Source: Lichenibacterium ramalinae (lineage in GTDB: Bacteria > Pseudomonadota > Alphaproteobacteria > Rhizobiales > Beijerinckiaceae). From it: a stretch of DNA of 64,000 bases. The translations under genes and the position numbers were made by a program. Below, piece after piece: positions 15,337 to 24,096 of the stretch. The DNA lies in the NCBI RefSeq assembly GCF_004137085.1, contig NZ_QYBC01000014.1:112569-176568 (forward strand), read 5' to 3'. The notes beneath the pieces were generated by a model. The model saw only the letters and a list, made by a program, of their open reading frames with translations, was not told the origin of the DNA and made no database searches. Numbering within the stretch: position 1 is the stretch's first letter; every line of letters begins with the position of its first letter.

Positions 15337-16119
15337 ATGATGAAGAAGCAGGTTCTGCTGGTGGGCGAGAGCTGGGTCAGCTCCGCCACCCACTACAAGG
15401 GCTTCGACCAGTTCGGCAGCGTCACGTTCCACCTCGGGGCCGAGCCCCTGGTGGCGGCGCTGAAGGACAGCGCCTTCGCCCTGACCTACATGCCGGCGCA
15501 CGAGGCCGTGAACGCCTTCCCCGCCACGGCGGAGGGGCTCGACGCCTATGATGCCATCCTGCTGTCCGACATCGGCGCCAACTCGATCCTGCTGCACCCG
15601 GACGTGTGGCTGCACGGCCGGACCTATCCGAACCGGCTGAAGCTGCTGCGCGACTGGACGGCGCGGGGCGGCGGCCTGGTGATGGCGGGCGGCTACTTCT
15701 CCTTCCAGGGCATCGACGGCAAGGCGCGCTGGCGGCGCACGCCGGTCGAGGAGGCGCTGCCGGTGACCTGCCTGCCCTACGACGACCGGCTGGAGATCCC
15801 CGAGGGCTTCAAGCCGGAGGTCGTGGGGCCGGCCGGCCACCCGATCCTCGACGGGCTCGGGACGGACTGGCCGCTGCTGCTCGGCGCCAACGAGGTGGAG
15901 GTGAAGCCGGGGCCGGACGTCGAGGTCCTGGCGCGCCTGCCGGCCGACCAGGGCGGGCACCCGCTGCTGGTGACGGGCCGGCACGGCGCCGGGCGCACGG
16001 CGGCGTGGACCTCCGACATCGGCCCCCACTGGCTGCCCCAGACCTTCGTCGACTGGCCGGGCTATGCCAGGCTGTGGACGAACCTGCTCGGCTGGGTCAC
16101 GGCGAAGCCGGGAGCCTGA
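15337..16119 (+). CDS. GATase1-like protein (DUF1355-type) lacking the nucleophile cysteine
   Basis: This 260-residue protein has a flavodoxin-like/class I glutamine amidotransferase-like fold. It starts with KKQVLLVGESWVSSATHYKG and has the segment DAILLSDIGANSILLHP near residue 75. At the position of the nucleophile elbow it reads GLVMAGGYFSF near residue 115, with no cysteine, so classical amidotransferase chemistry is not possible. The family occurs near sugar transport genes and resembles ThuA-like trehalose-utilisation proteins. ATGATG at 15337 gives two equivalent starts, with AAGAAGGA about six bases before. It is the last gene of the operon, 50 bases after the BtpA-family gene, and is convergent with recG. 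Confidence 0.72.
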   Translation: MMKKQVLLVGESWVSSATHYKGFDQFGSVTFHLGAEPLVAALKDSAFALTYMPAHEAVNAFPATAEGLDAYDAILLSDIGANSILLHPDVWLHGRTYPNRLKLLRDWTARGGGLVMAGGYFSFQGIDGKARWRRTPVEEALPVTCLPYDDRLEIPEGFKPEVVGPAGHPILDGLGTDWPLLLGANEVEVKPGPDVEVLARLPADQGGHPLLVTGRHGAGRTAAWTSDIGPHWLPQTFVDWPGYARLWTNLLGWVTAKPGA

Positions 16120-16143
16120 CGCGGCGGCCGCGACGCGCGCGCC

Positions 16144-18240
16144 TCATCCCCCCTGAAGCAGCCGTGCCGCGGCGTCGCGCTCGAAGAGGTGGAGCAGCAT
16201 GCGCAGCGCCGGGCCGCGCGGGCCGGACAGGTTCGGGTCGTCGGCGACGAGGCCGGCGGCCTCCCGGCGGGCCTCTTCGAGCAGCTTGCCGTGCACGTCG
16301 AGCAGCGCCAGCTTGAAGTCGGGCAGGCCGGACTGCTTGGTGCCGATGAGCTCGCCCTCGCCGCGCAGCCTGAGGTCGGCCTCGGCGATCAGGAAGCCGT
16401 CTTCGGTCTGCTTCATCATCTCGATGCGGCCCTCCGACGTCTTGCCGAGCGGCCCCTTGTAGACCAGCAGGCAGAAGGATTTGGCGGCCCCGCGCCCGAC
16501 GCGCCCGCGCAGCTGGTGGAGCTGCGCCAGGCCGAAGCGCTCGGCATGCTCGATCACCATGACGCTGGCCTCGGGCACGTCGACGCCGACCTCGATGACG
16601 GTGGTGGCCACCAGCACGCTGGCCCGGCCGGAGGCGAAATCCGCCATGGCGGCGTCGCGTTCGGCCGCCTTCATCTGCCCGTGCATCAGCCGGACGCGGT
16701 CCCCGAAATACGCCTCCAGCGCGCGGAACCGGTCCTCGGCGGCGACGAGGTCAGTGTGCTCGCTTTCCGTCACCAGCGGACACACCCAGTAGACGCGCGC
16801 CCCGCCCGCCACCGCCCGGCCCACCGCCGCCACGACCTCCTCCATGGCGTCGGCGGGCTTGGCCAGCGTCACGATGGGCTGCCGCCCGGCCGGCTTCTCG
16901 GCCAGGATCGACACGTCCATGTCGCCGAACACCGTCAGCACCAGGGTGCGGGGGATGGGGGTCGCCGTCATCACCAGCAGTTCCGCGGCGCGACCCTTCT
17001 CGGCCAGGGTCAGGCGCTGGGCGACGCCGAAGCGGTGCTGCTCGTCGACGATGACGAGGCCGAGGTCCTTGAACGCCACCGTTTCCGAGAACAGGGCGTG
17101 GGTGCCGATCACGAGGTCGATCGTCCCGTCTTCCAGGCCGCGTTGCGTCGCGGCGCGCTCCGATGCCTTGTCGCGCCCGGTCAGCACCGCGACGCGCAGG
17201 CCTGCCGCCTCGGCCAGGGGCGCGATGCGGGCATGGTGCTGGCGCGCCAGGATCTCGGTCGGCGCCATGAGGGCCGCCTGCGTGCCCGCCTCGACGGCCG
17301 AGGCCGCCGCCAGCAGCGCCACCACGGTCTTGCCCGAGCCGACGTCGCCCTGCAGCAGCCGCAGCATGCGGCGCGGCGACGCCATGTCGGCCCGGATCTC
17401 GTCGAGCGCCTTGCGCTGCCCGCCGGTCAGGCGGAACGGCAGGGCGGCCTCCACTTTCGCCGAGATCGCACCCGTGGGCACGTGCGGCACGCCGTCGTCG
17501 ACGACCTGCCGGTTGCGCACCAGCGCCAGGGCGAGCTGGCTCGCCAGCAGTTCGTCATAGGCGAGGCGTTGGCGAGCCGGGGTCTCGGCGCCGACGTCGC
17601 CGGCCTTCTTGGGATGGTGCACGGCTTTCAGCGCCTCCGCGAAGCCCGGCCAGCCGCGCAGCACGAAGCGGTTCGGGTCCTGCCATTCGGGCAGGTCGGG
17701 CAGGCGCTCCAGCGCGGTCTCGACCGCCTTGCCGAGGACGCGGGGGAACAGCCCCTCGGTCAGGGGATAGACGGGCTCGACCAGCGGCATGGTGGCGAAG
17801 GCTTCGGCGTCCACCACCCGATCCGGGTGCACCATCTGCAGCCGCCCGTCCCACAGTTCCAGCCGTCCCGACACGAAGCGGGTCGCCCCGATGGGCAGGG
17901 CCTTCTCGACCCAGGCGGCGTTGCTGCGGAAGAAGACCAGCGTGCAGTCGCCGGTCTCGTCCTCGATCACGGCCTTGAACGGCGCCTTGACGTTGGCCGG
18001 CGCCAAATGTTCGCGCACCCGGCCCTCGAGCGTGACGACCTGGTCGCGCGGGGCCTCGCGGATCTTCGCCCGGGTCGACCGGTCGACGACCGAGATCGGC
18101 AGGTGCAGCACGAGGTCGAGCACCCGCGCGGGCCGGGACGGCGCGCCGAGCAGCCGGTCGAGCGCCGCCGCCACCTTCGGGCCGACGCCGCGCAGCTTGG
18201 TGGCCTCGACGAAAAGCGGGTTGAGCAGTTCGGGTCGCAT
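16144..18240 (-). CDS. recG: ATP-dependent DNA helicase RecG
   Basis: This 698-residue superfamily 2 helicase remodels stalled replication forks and branch-migrates recombination intermediates. The N-terminal wedge/OB domain covers about residues 1-260. Walker A is GDVGSGKT near residue 300 and the DEAH-type box is DEQH near residue 399 (IVDEQHRFGVAQR). The TRG motif region QLRGRVGRG lies near residue 580. Length and motif order match the family, and the ATG begins the expected MRPELLNPLF. It is transcribed away from the sdhE-mfd pair, an arrangement often seen in related genomes, but here a ParDE module sits between them. Confidence 0.95.
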   Translation of the reverse strand: MRPELLNPLFVEATKLRGVGPKVAAALDRLLGAPSRPARVLDLVLHLPISVVDRSTRAKIREAPRDQVVTLEGRVREHLAPANVKAPFKAVIEDETGDCTLVFFRSNAAWVEKALPIGATRFVSGRLELWDGRLQMVHPDRVVDAEAFATMPLVEPVYPLTEGLFPRVLGKAVETALERLPDLPEWQDPNRFVLRGWPGFAEALKAVHHPKKAGDVGAETPARQRLAYDELLASQLALALVRNRQVVDDGVPHVPTGAISAKVEAALPFRLTGGQRKALDEIRADMASPRRMLRLLQGDVGSGKTVVALLAAASAVEAGTQAALMAPTEILARQHHARIAPLAEAAGLRVAVLTGRDKASERAATQRGLEDGTIDLVIGTHALFSETVAFKDLGLVIVDEQHRFGVAQRLTLAEKGRAAELLVMTATPIPRTLVLTVFGDMDVSILAEKPAGRQPIVTLAKPADAMEEVVAAVGRAVAGGARVYWVCPLVTESEHTDLVAAEDRFRALEAYFGDRVRLMHGQMKAAERDAAMADFASGRASVLVATTVIEVGVDVPEASVMVIEHAERFGLAQLHQLRGRVGRGAAKSFCLLVYKGPLGKTSEGRIEMMKQTEDGFLIAEADLRLRGEGELIGTKQSGLPDFKLALLDVHGKLLEEARREAAGLVADDPNLSGPRGPALRMLLHLFERDAAARLLQGG

Positions 18241-18585
18241 GGGGGCGCCATAGCACGGAAAGCCGGCGCGGGGGCGGGAAGGGGGCCGGCCTCCGGTCCC
18301 CGTTCCGGCCTGAAAGTCGACCGGTCGATGCCTCGGTCGCTTCCTGACCCGGTCGAACCCGTGTGGCGAAAGCTCGACGACGAACCGGCCGAGATGCGGA
18401 AACCGCCTCGCTCCGGCGTTTTGTCGGGCATGATCAAAGAGCGTGATGGATGGGTGTGGGCCGCATGATCCTTCCGGCCGTCGTCAGCTGCCGCATCGAT
18501 CTCCGCGCCGTTTCGTTGTGACTGGTTCGCTTCGACAATTTCGTCTGAGATAGAGGGTCTCAAGACCCAAATCGAACCGGCATCG
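18241..18585. other. Intergenic region between recG start and the ParE toxin stop
   Basis: These 345 bases hold no gene I can support. Both neighbours are on the minus strand, so it should contain the recG promoter. GC is slightly lower from about 18420 to 18590. A small inverted repeat GGGTC-tcaa-GACCC lies near 18560, just past the toxin gene. Confidence 0.5.
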
Positions 18586-18900
18586 TCACTCCCCGCGCGG
18601 GGCCGCTGCGGCCCATCCGAGCTGTCCGAGGTCGCGCGCGCCATCGACGATGCGGACCACCTGCACGTCGTCTCCCACGATGCGGTACAACGCGATCCAC
18701 CGTTCGATCACGAGCATCCGCGCCCCTTCGCCGACATCCGGCCGGGCACGACCGAAGCGCGGATGATCCCGCAGAACGCGGCAGCTTGCCTCGATGCGAT
18801 CGAGGAGGTCATCCGCACGACCAGAATCGTGGGCCGCGACATGTCTCCAGAGGTCGAGCAGGTCGAGCCTTGCCCGTCGCGTGAAGCGCACGCGTCCCAC
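18586..18900 (-). CDS. RelE/ParE family toxin
   Basis: This 104-residue protein is of the ParE type, whose members poison gyrase, or in the RelE branch cleave mRNA. Recognisable features are FTRRARLDLLDLWRHVA at the N-terminus, HPRFGRARPDVGEGARML in the centre, and WIALYRIVGDDVQVVRIVDGARDL at the C-terminus. The long first helix and the GRARPDV segment favour ParE over RelE. Translation starts at a GTG one base after the antitoxin stop (TGA-C-GTG), so production depends on the upstream antitoxin gene. Confidence 0.82.
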   Translation of the reverse strand: MGRVRFTRRARLDLLDLWRHVAAHDSGRADDLLDRIEASCRVLRDHPRFGRARPDVGEGARMLVIERWIALYRIVGDDVQVVRIVDGARDLGQLGWAAAAPRGE

Positions 18901-18901
18901 G

Positions 18902-19162
18902 TCACGATATCGAAGGTGTTCGCCGCCCGCGCGCTTCGGCCTTCAGTGCGGTGAAGTCGATCTCGCCCGCGTCGCCGCTGTCGAGGCCGTCCTGCCACGC
19001 CTCGCGCAGCCATCGGAGGTTGTCGGCATCTCGCCGTTCGGTCGTTTCCATCAGGCGCAGCGCCTCGCGCACCAGATCGCTGGACGAGCGAAAACGCCCG
19101 GTTGCGATCTGGCCTTCGACGAAACGCGCGAGTTCGTCATCGAGAGAAACCATCATGTCCAT
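18902..19162 (-). CDS. ParD family antitoxin
   Basis: This 86-residue antitoxin has an N-terminal ribbon-helix-helix (MMVSLDDELARFVEGQIATG, then RSSSDLVREALRLMETTERR) that binds the operon promoter, and an acidic C-terminal tail that wraps the toxin. I chose the ATG at 19162 because GGAG lies nine bases upstream and the RHH strand begins at once. ATGs at 19171 and 19156 are alternatives. It is the first gene of the pair and is coupled to parE with one base between. Confidence 0.82.
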   Translation of the reverse strand: MDMMVSLDDELARFVEGQIATGRFRSSSDLVREALRLMETTERRDADNLRWLREAWQDGLDSGDAGEIDFTALKAEARGRRTPSIS

Positions 19163-19352
19163 GGGCTGCATCTCCGCGCCGCCACTATGGCGAGGGCCGC
19201 CGAAGCGGGCAACCGTGCCCCGACCGATGCTGGCGAACCTTCGGGCCGCTGGCCGCCGCAATGCGCTGGTCCGCCATCTGGCACGCCCCCTGCGCTCCGG
19301 CTATATCCATCCCCGAAGCCAAAGACCCGACGAGCGAGCGCGACCTATAGCC

Positions 19353-19637
19353 ATGACCACCCTCGACGCGGACGCGGTCCGCCGCCGCAAGATCAGCTTC
19401 CGGGCCTGGCATCGCGGCACCCGCGAGATGGACCTCATCATGGGTCGTTTCGCCGATGCGGAACTCGCCAGCCTCGACGCCGCCGCGCTCGACAGTTTCG
19501 AGGCCCTGATGGAGCAGCCCGACCCCGACCTCTACAAGTGGGTGTCGGGCGAGGCGCCGGTGCCGCCGGACGTCGATGCCGCCTTTCTGGCCCGCATCCG
19601 CGACTTCCACGCCAACTCGGGTGCGCTGCGTGGCTAA
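19353..19637 (+). CDS. sdhE: FAD assembly factor SdhE (succinate dehydrogenase flavinylation)
   Basis: This 94-residue cytosolic chaperone promotes covalent attachment of FAD to the succinate dehydrogenase flavoprotein. The defining RGxxE motif is present as RGTREMD near residue 20 (KISFRAWHRGTREMDLIMG), followed by the helical DUF339/TPR-like part (LMEQPDPDLYKWVSGEAPVP). Length matches the family. The stop lies inside the start region of mfd, since the GTG at 19630 overlaps the last codons. The 190 bases upstream separate it from the divergent parD gene. Confidence 0.9.
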   Translation: MTTLDADAVRRRKISFRAWHRGTREMDLIMGRFADAELASLDAAALDSFEALMEQPDPDLYKWVSGEAPVPPDVDAAFLARIRDFHANSGALRG

Positions 19638-22600
19638 GGCCGTCGCGGGGCGCGTCGTCGCGCCGCCCAAGAACCCCGCCCCCGTCGTCCGCCCCCCGGC
19701 GCCCCTGGCCGAGATGACCCGCGCCGTGGCGGCGCTGCGGGGCGACTCGCACGTGACGCTCGCCCGCGTGCCGGACGGGTTCGACGGCTTCGTCGTGGCC
19801 GACCTCGCCCGCGCCCTGGCCCGCACCGGCACCGAACGGCCGGCCGTGCTGGTGCATGTGGCCCGCGAAAGCCAGCGCGCCCAGGCCTTCCGCGATGCCG
19901 TGGCCTTCGCCGCACCCGAGATCGAGGTGCTGGATTTCCCGGCCTGGGATTGCCAGCCCTACGACCGCGTGTCGCCCAATGCCGCCATCGCGGCGAAGCG
20001 CATGCTGGTGCTGTCGCGGCTCGCCCGCTCGCGCTCGTCGGCGGAGAAGCCCCGCATCCTGTCGACGACGGTCAGCGCCATCCTGCAGCGCGTGCCGCCG
20101 CGCGACAGCGTCGCCAAGGACAGTTTCTCGGCCGCGCCGGGCAATTCCGTCTCGACCGACGACCTCGCCGCCTGGCTGGAAACCAACGGCTTCCTGCGCT
20201 CCGACGTCGTGCGCGACACCGGCGAATATGCCGTGCGGGGCGGCATCGTCGACCTCTTCGCCCCCGGCATGCCGCTGCCGGTGCGGCTCGACTTCTTCGG
20301 TGCCACGCTGGAATCCATCCGTTCCTTCGATCCTGAGACGCAGCGCTCGGTGGGCCAGCTGCGCTCCCTCGACCTCGTGCCGATGAGCGAGGTGCAGCTC
20401 ACCACGGATTCCATCCGCCGCTTCCGCCAGAACTACGTCACGGCCTTCGGCGCCGCCCACAACGACCCGCTCTACGCGGCGGTCAGCGAAGGGCGACGCC
20501 ACCCCGGCATGGAGCACTGGCTGCCGCTCTTCTACCCGAAGCTCGGCACGCTGTTCGACTACCTCGGCCACTGCCCCATCGTGCTCGACCCGCTTGACGA
20601 CCAGGCCGTCGCGGAGCGCTTCTCGGTCGTCGCCGATCACCACGACGCGCGCGTCGAGGCGCGCCGCCAGCCCGGCCAGGCCAACGGCTTCAAGCCCCTG
20701 CCGCCCAACGCCCTCTACCTCGACGGCGACGACTGGACCCTCGAGCTCGACCACGCCCCGGTGGCGCGCATCACGCCCGAGGAGGCCCCGCTCGGCACGG
20801 CCGTGACGGTGGCTTGCGACGGCCGGCCGGGCCGCTCCTTCGCGCCCGAGCGGGCGCAGGAGGGCGCCAACGTGTTCGACGCCGCCGTGGCGCATATCCG
20901 CGACCTGATGGGGCAGGGGCGGCGCGTCGTGGTGGCGGCCTGGAGCGAGGGTTCGCGCGACAGGCTGCGCGGCGTGCTGGCCGAGCACGGCCTGAAGAAG
21001 ACCGAGCCGGTGGGCTCGCTCGGCCAGGCGCTCGGCGTGCCCCAGGCCGCCGTGGCGCTGGCGGTGCTGGGCCTCGAGCAGGGGTTCTCGGCCGGCGACG
21101 TCGACATCATCGGCGAGCAGGACATCCTGGGCGACCGCCTGGTGCGGGCCCGCAAGAAGACCCGGCGGGCCAGCGACTTCCTCCAGGAGGTCGCGAGCCT
21201 CGCCCCGGGCGACTACGTGGTCCACGTTGACCACGGCATCGGCCGCTTCATCGGGCTGCGGACGCTGGTGGCGGCCGGCGTGCCGCACGACCTGCTCGAG
21301 CTGCAATATGCGGGCGAGGGCAATTCCAAGCTCTTCCTCCCGGTCGAGAACCTGGAACTGCTGTCGCGCTACGGCTCGGAAGATTCCGAGGCGCTCCTCG
21401 ACCGGCTCGGCGGCGCCGGCTGGCAGGGCCGCAAGGCCCGGATGAAGAACCGCATCCGCGAGATCGCCCACGGCCTCATCAAGATCGCGGCGGAGCGCAC
21501 CCTCAAGGCGGCCGAGAAGCTCGTGCCCCCCGACGGGCTCTACGACGAGTTCTGCGCCCGCTTCCCCTACGACGAGACGGAAGACCAGCTGAACTCGATC
21601 GAGTCGGTGCTGGGCGACCTCGCCTCGGGCCATCCGATGGACCGGCTGGTCTGCGGCGACGTCGGCTTCGGCAAGACCGAGGTGGCGCTGCGCGGCGCCT
21701 TCGCGGCCGCCATCAACGGCCGGCAGGTCGCCGTCGTGGTGCCGACGACGCTGCTGGCGCGCCAGCACTACAAGACCTTTGCGGAGCGTTTCGCCGGCCT
21801 GCCCATCGAGGTCGGGCAGGTCAGCCGCATGGTGCCGGCCGCCGAGCAGAAGCGCGTGAAGGCGGGCCTCGCCGACGGCACCGTCGACATCGTGGTGGGC
21901 ACCCACGCGGTGCTGGGCAAGGGCATCCAGTTCAAGGATCTCGGCCTCGTCGTGGTCGACGAGGAGCAGCGCTTCGGCGTCGCCCACAAGGAGCGGCTGA
22001 AGGACATGCGGGCCGAGGTCCACATCCTGACGCTGTCGGCGACGCCCATCCCCCGGACCCTGCAGCTCGCCATGACGGGGGTGCGCGACCTGTCCATCAT
22101 CGCGACGCCGCCGGTGGACCGGCTCGCCGTGCGGACCTCCGTCTTCCCCTTCGACGAGCTGATGATCCGCGAAGCGCTGCTGCGCGAGCGCTACCGCGGC
22201 GGCCAAAGCTTCTACGTCTGCCCGCGCATCGAGGACCTCGACGAATCCGCCGCCTTCCTGGCCCGCGCCGTCCCCGAGGTGAAGGTGGTGGTGGCGCACG
22301 GGCAGATGTCGGCGACCGAGCTCGAGGAGAAGATGTCGAACTTCTACGAGGGCCACTACGACGTGCTCCTCGCCACCGCCATCGTGGAGGCGGGGCTCGA
22401 CATCCCCCGCGCCAATACGCTGGTGGTGCATCGCGCCGACCTCTTCGGCCTCGCCCAGCTCTACCAGCTGCGCGGCCGGGTCGGCCGCTCCAAGACGCGC
22501 GCCTACGCGCTCTTCACCCTGCCGGCCAACAAGCCCCCGACGGCCCAGGCCGAGAAGCGGCTCAAGGTGCTGCAGTCGCTCGACACGCTCGGCGCCGGCT

Positions 22601-23229
22601 TCGAGCTCGCCAGTCACGACCTCGACATCCGCGGCGCCGGCAACCTGCTCGGCGACGAGCAGTCGGGCCACATCAAGGAGGTGGGGTTCGAACTCTACCA
22701 GCAGATGCTCAAGGACGCCATCGAGGCGCTGAAGTCGGGCGACGACGGCGAACTCGTCGAGGAAGCCTGGTCGCCGGCGATCTCCATCGGGGTCCCCGTC
22801 ACCATCCCCGAGCATTACGTGCCCGACATCGCGCTGCGCATGAACCTCTACCGCCGCCTGTCGTCCCTGGAGGACGAGGACGAGATCGCGGCCTTCGGGG
22901 CCGAGATGGTGGACCGGTTCGGCGCCATGCCGGACGAGGTGCGCCAGCTCCTCAAGCTCATGGCCGTCAAGGGCCTGTGCCGGCGCGCCAACGTCGAGAA
23001 GGTGGATGCCGGCCCCAAGGGCGTCATCGTGGGGTTCCGCAACAACAGCTTCACCAACCCCACCGCCCTCGTGCGGCTGATCCAGGACCCGCGCTACTAC
23101 GCCAAGGTGCGGCCCGACATGCGCGTCGCCTTCGCCCGCGAGTTCGACCGGCCGGAGGACCGGCTGGAGGGCACGCGCGAGATCCTGCGCAAGCTCGTGG
23201 CCATCGGGGAGAAGAAGAAGGCGGCGTGA
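19630..23229 (+). CDS. mfd: Transcription-repair coupling factor Mfd
   Basis: This 1199-residue ATP-dependent translocase displaces RNA polymerase stalled at DNA damage and recruits UvrA. The N-terminal UvrB-like region covers about residues 30-340. The RNA-polymerase-interacting CarD-like domain is at about 525-590 (GDYVVHVDHGIGRFIGLR). Walker A is GDVGFGKTE near residue 676, the DEEQ box near 777 (VVVDEEQRFGVAHK), and the TRG-type motif QLRGRVGRSK near 950. The C-terminal TRCF domain follows. I prefer the GTG at 19630 (MAKAVAGRVV) to longer in-frame starts. It overlaps the sdhE end by 8 bases, so the two are translationally coupled. Confidence 0.95.
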   Translation: MAKAVAGRVVAPPKNPAPVVRPPAPLAEMTRAVAALRGDSHVTLARVPDGFDGFVVADLARALARTGTERPAVLVHVARESQRAQAFRDAVAFAAPEIEVLDFPAWDCQPYDRVSPNAAIAAKRMLVLSRLARSRSSAEKPRILSTTVSAILQRVPPRDSVAKDSFSAAPGNSVSTDDLAAWLETNGFLRSDVVRDTGEYAVRGGIVDLFAPGMPLPVRLDFFGATLESIRSFDPETQRSVGQLRSLDLVPMSEVQLTTDSIRRFRQNYVTAFGAAHNDPLYAAVSEGRRHPGMEHWLPLFYPKLGTLFDYLGHCPIVLDPLDDQAVAERFSVVADHHDARVEARRQPGQANGFKPLPPNALYLDGDDWTLELDHAPVARITPEEAPLGTAVTVACDGRPGRSFAPERAQEGANVFDAAVAHIRDLMGQGRRVVVAAWSEGSRDRLRGVLAEHGLKKTEPVGSLGQALGVPQAAVALAVLGLEQGFSAGDVDIIGEQDILGDRLVRARKKTRRASDFLQEVASLAPGDYVVHVDHGIGRFIGLRTLVAAGVPHDLLELQYAGEGNSKLFLPVENLELLSRYGSEDSEALLDRLGGAGWQGRKARMKNRIREIAHGLIKIAAERTLKAAEKLVPPDGLYDEFCARFPYDETEDQLNSIESVLGDLASGHPMDRLVCGDVGFGKTEVALRGAFAAAINGRQVAVVVPTTLLARQHYKTFAERFAGLPIEVGQVSRMVPAAEQKRVKAGLADGTVDIVVGTHAVLGKGIQFKDLGLVVVDEEQRFGVAHKERLKDMRAEVHILTLSATPIPRTLQLAMTGVRDLSIIATPPVDRLAVRTSVFPFDELMIREALLRERYRGGQSFYVCPRIEDLDESAAFLARAVPEVKVVVAHGQMSATELEEKMSNFYEGHYDVLLATAIVEAGLDIPRANTLVVHRADLFGLAQLYQLRGRVGRSKTRAYALFTLPANKPPTAQAEKRLKVLQSLDTLGAGFELASHDLDIRGAGNLLGDEQSGHIKEVGFELYQQMLKDAIEALKSGDDGELVEEAWSPAISIGVPVTIPEHYVPDIALRMNLYRRLSSLEDEDEIAAFGAEMVDRFGAMPDEVRQLLKLMAVKGLCRRANVEKVDAGPKGVIVGFRNNSFTNPTALVRLIQDPRYYAKVRPDMRVAFAREFDRPEDRLEGTREILRKLVAIGEKKKAA

Positions 23230-23330
23230 CGGGCGCGGCATCGCCGCGCAAGCGGCGCGCCATGGCGGCCGGCGGCCGGCAGCCTTCGTGCCATAGTGGC
23301 CTTCCGCCGCGCGCCCTTGAGCACCGATCG

Positions 23331-24035
23331 ATGCGATTCGCCCCGTTCCTCGCCTTCTGCCTCGCCGTCTCGGCCGGCCCCGCCGCGGCCGCGAGCTTCG
23401 ATTGCACCCGGGCGTCGGCGCTCGAGGAGGTCGCGATCTGCCGGAACGACAAGCTCTCCGCCCTCGACGTGCTGGTCGACCGCGCCTACGGCGAGGCCCA
23501 CAAGGCGCCGGGCGCCGCCGGGGACCCGACCGACAAGGCCCATGCCCTGGCGGATGCCAGGAGCTTCAACGCCCGCAAGCAGCGCTGCGGCGCCGACGTG
23601 GCCTGCCTGATGGCGGCCCATGTCGGCGCGCTCGAAGACCTCGCCGTGGACGGGTCCACCGTCGCCGTGCCCGCCTGGGTCGCCGCCACCGACATGACGG
23701 CGGGGGTGCCGCCCGAAAGCAAGGCCATGCCGGTGCGGGAGGGAGAATGCGCCCTCAGCCGCATCACCGGCATCGGCGGCAGGCTCGAAGGCGACACGAC
23801 CTTCTCGAGCGGCGCGTCGGTCGACTTCGCCAACGGCGGGTCCCAGGTCAGCTACGACAAGGTGCCCGGCATCGTGACGTCGCGGCGCGGCGACCCGGTG
23901 CTGATCTGCCTGACGGCGCTCCCCAAACATTGCCCGCCGGGCGACGACCGCGGGCGGAACTTCACGTCGACCAACCTGCGCACCGGCAAGAGCTGGTCGG
24001 AGGGCGACGCCGAGCACCGCTGCGGCGGCGCCTGA
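23331..24035 (+). CDS. Secreted LprI-like protein with extra C-terminal domain
   Basis: This is a 234-residue exported protein. A signal peptide covers residues 1-21 (MRFAPFLAFCLAVSAGPAAA). It is followed by an LprI-type lysozyme-inhibitor domain at about 22-105: FDCTRASALEEVAICRN, LSALDVLVDRAYGEA, and C-GADVACLMAAH, with two Cys pairs as in the family. The remaining about 120 residues contain four further cysteines (ECALSRITGIGG, LICLTALPKHCP, EHRCGGA) and resemble nothing I can name. The LprI domain of mycobacteria inhibits lysozyme. Here the function is inferred only from that similarity. Confidence 0.72.
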   Translation: MRFAPFLAFCLAVSAGPAAAASFDCTRASALEEVAICRNDKLSALDVLVDRAYGEAHKAPGAAGDPTDKAHALADARSFNARKQRCGADVACLMAAHVGALEDLAVDGSTVAVPAWVAATDMTAGVPPESKAMPVREGECALSRITGIGGRLEGDTTFSSGASVDFANGGSQVSYDKVPGIVTSRRGDPVLICLTALPKHCPPGDDRGRNFTSTNLRTGKSWSEGDAEHRCGGA

Positions 24036-24096
24036 CGCGGTCCGGCGTGCTTCGCCGCGCCTTGACGTGTTTCGCGGCTTCGGGCCATGGAACCCC

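Noticed and set aside
19438..23241. A 1267-codon frame on the minus strand opposite mfd
   Set aside because: It is a high-GC antisense shadow rich in Arg, Gly, His and Ala, with no domain. The sense strand encodes complete Mfd.
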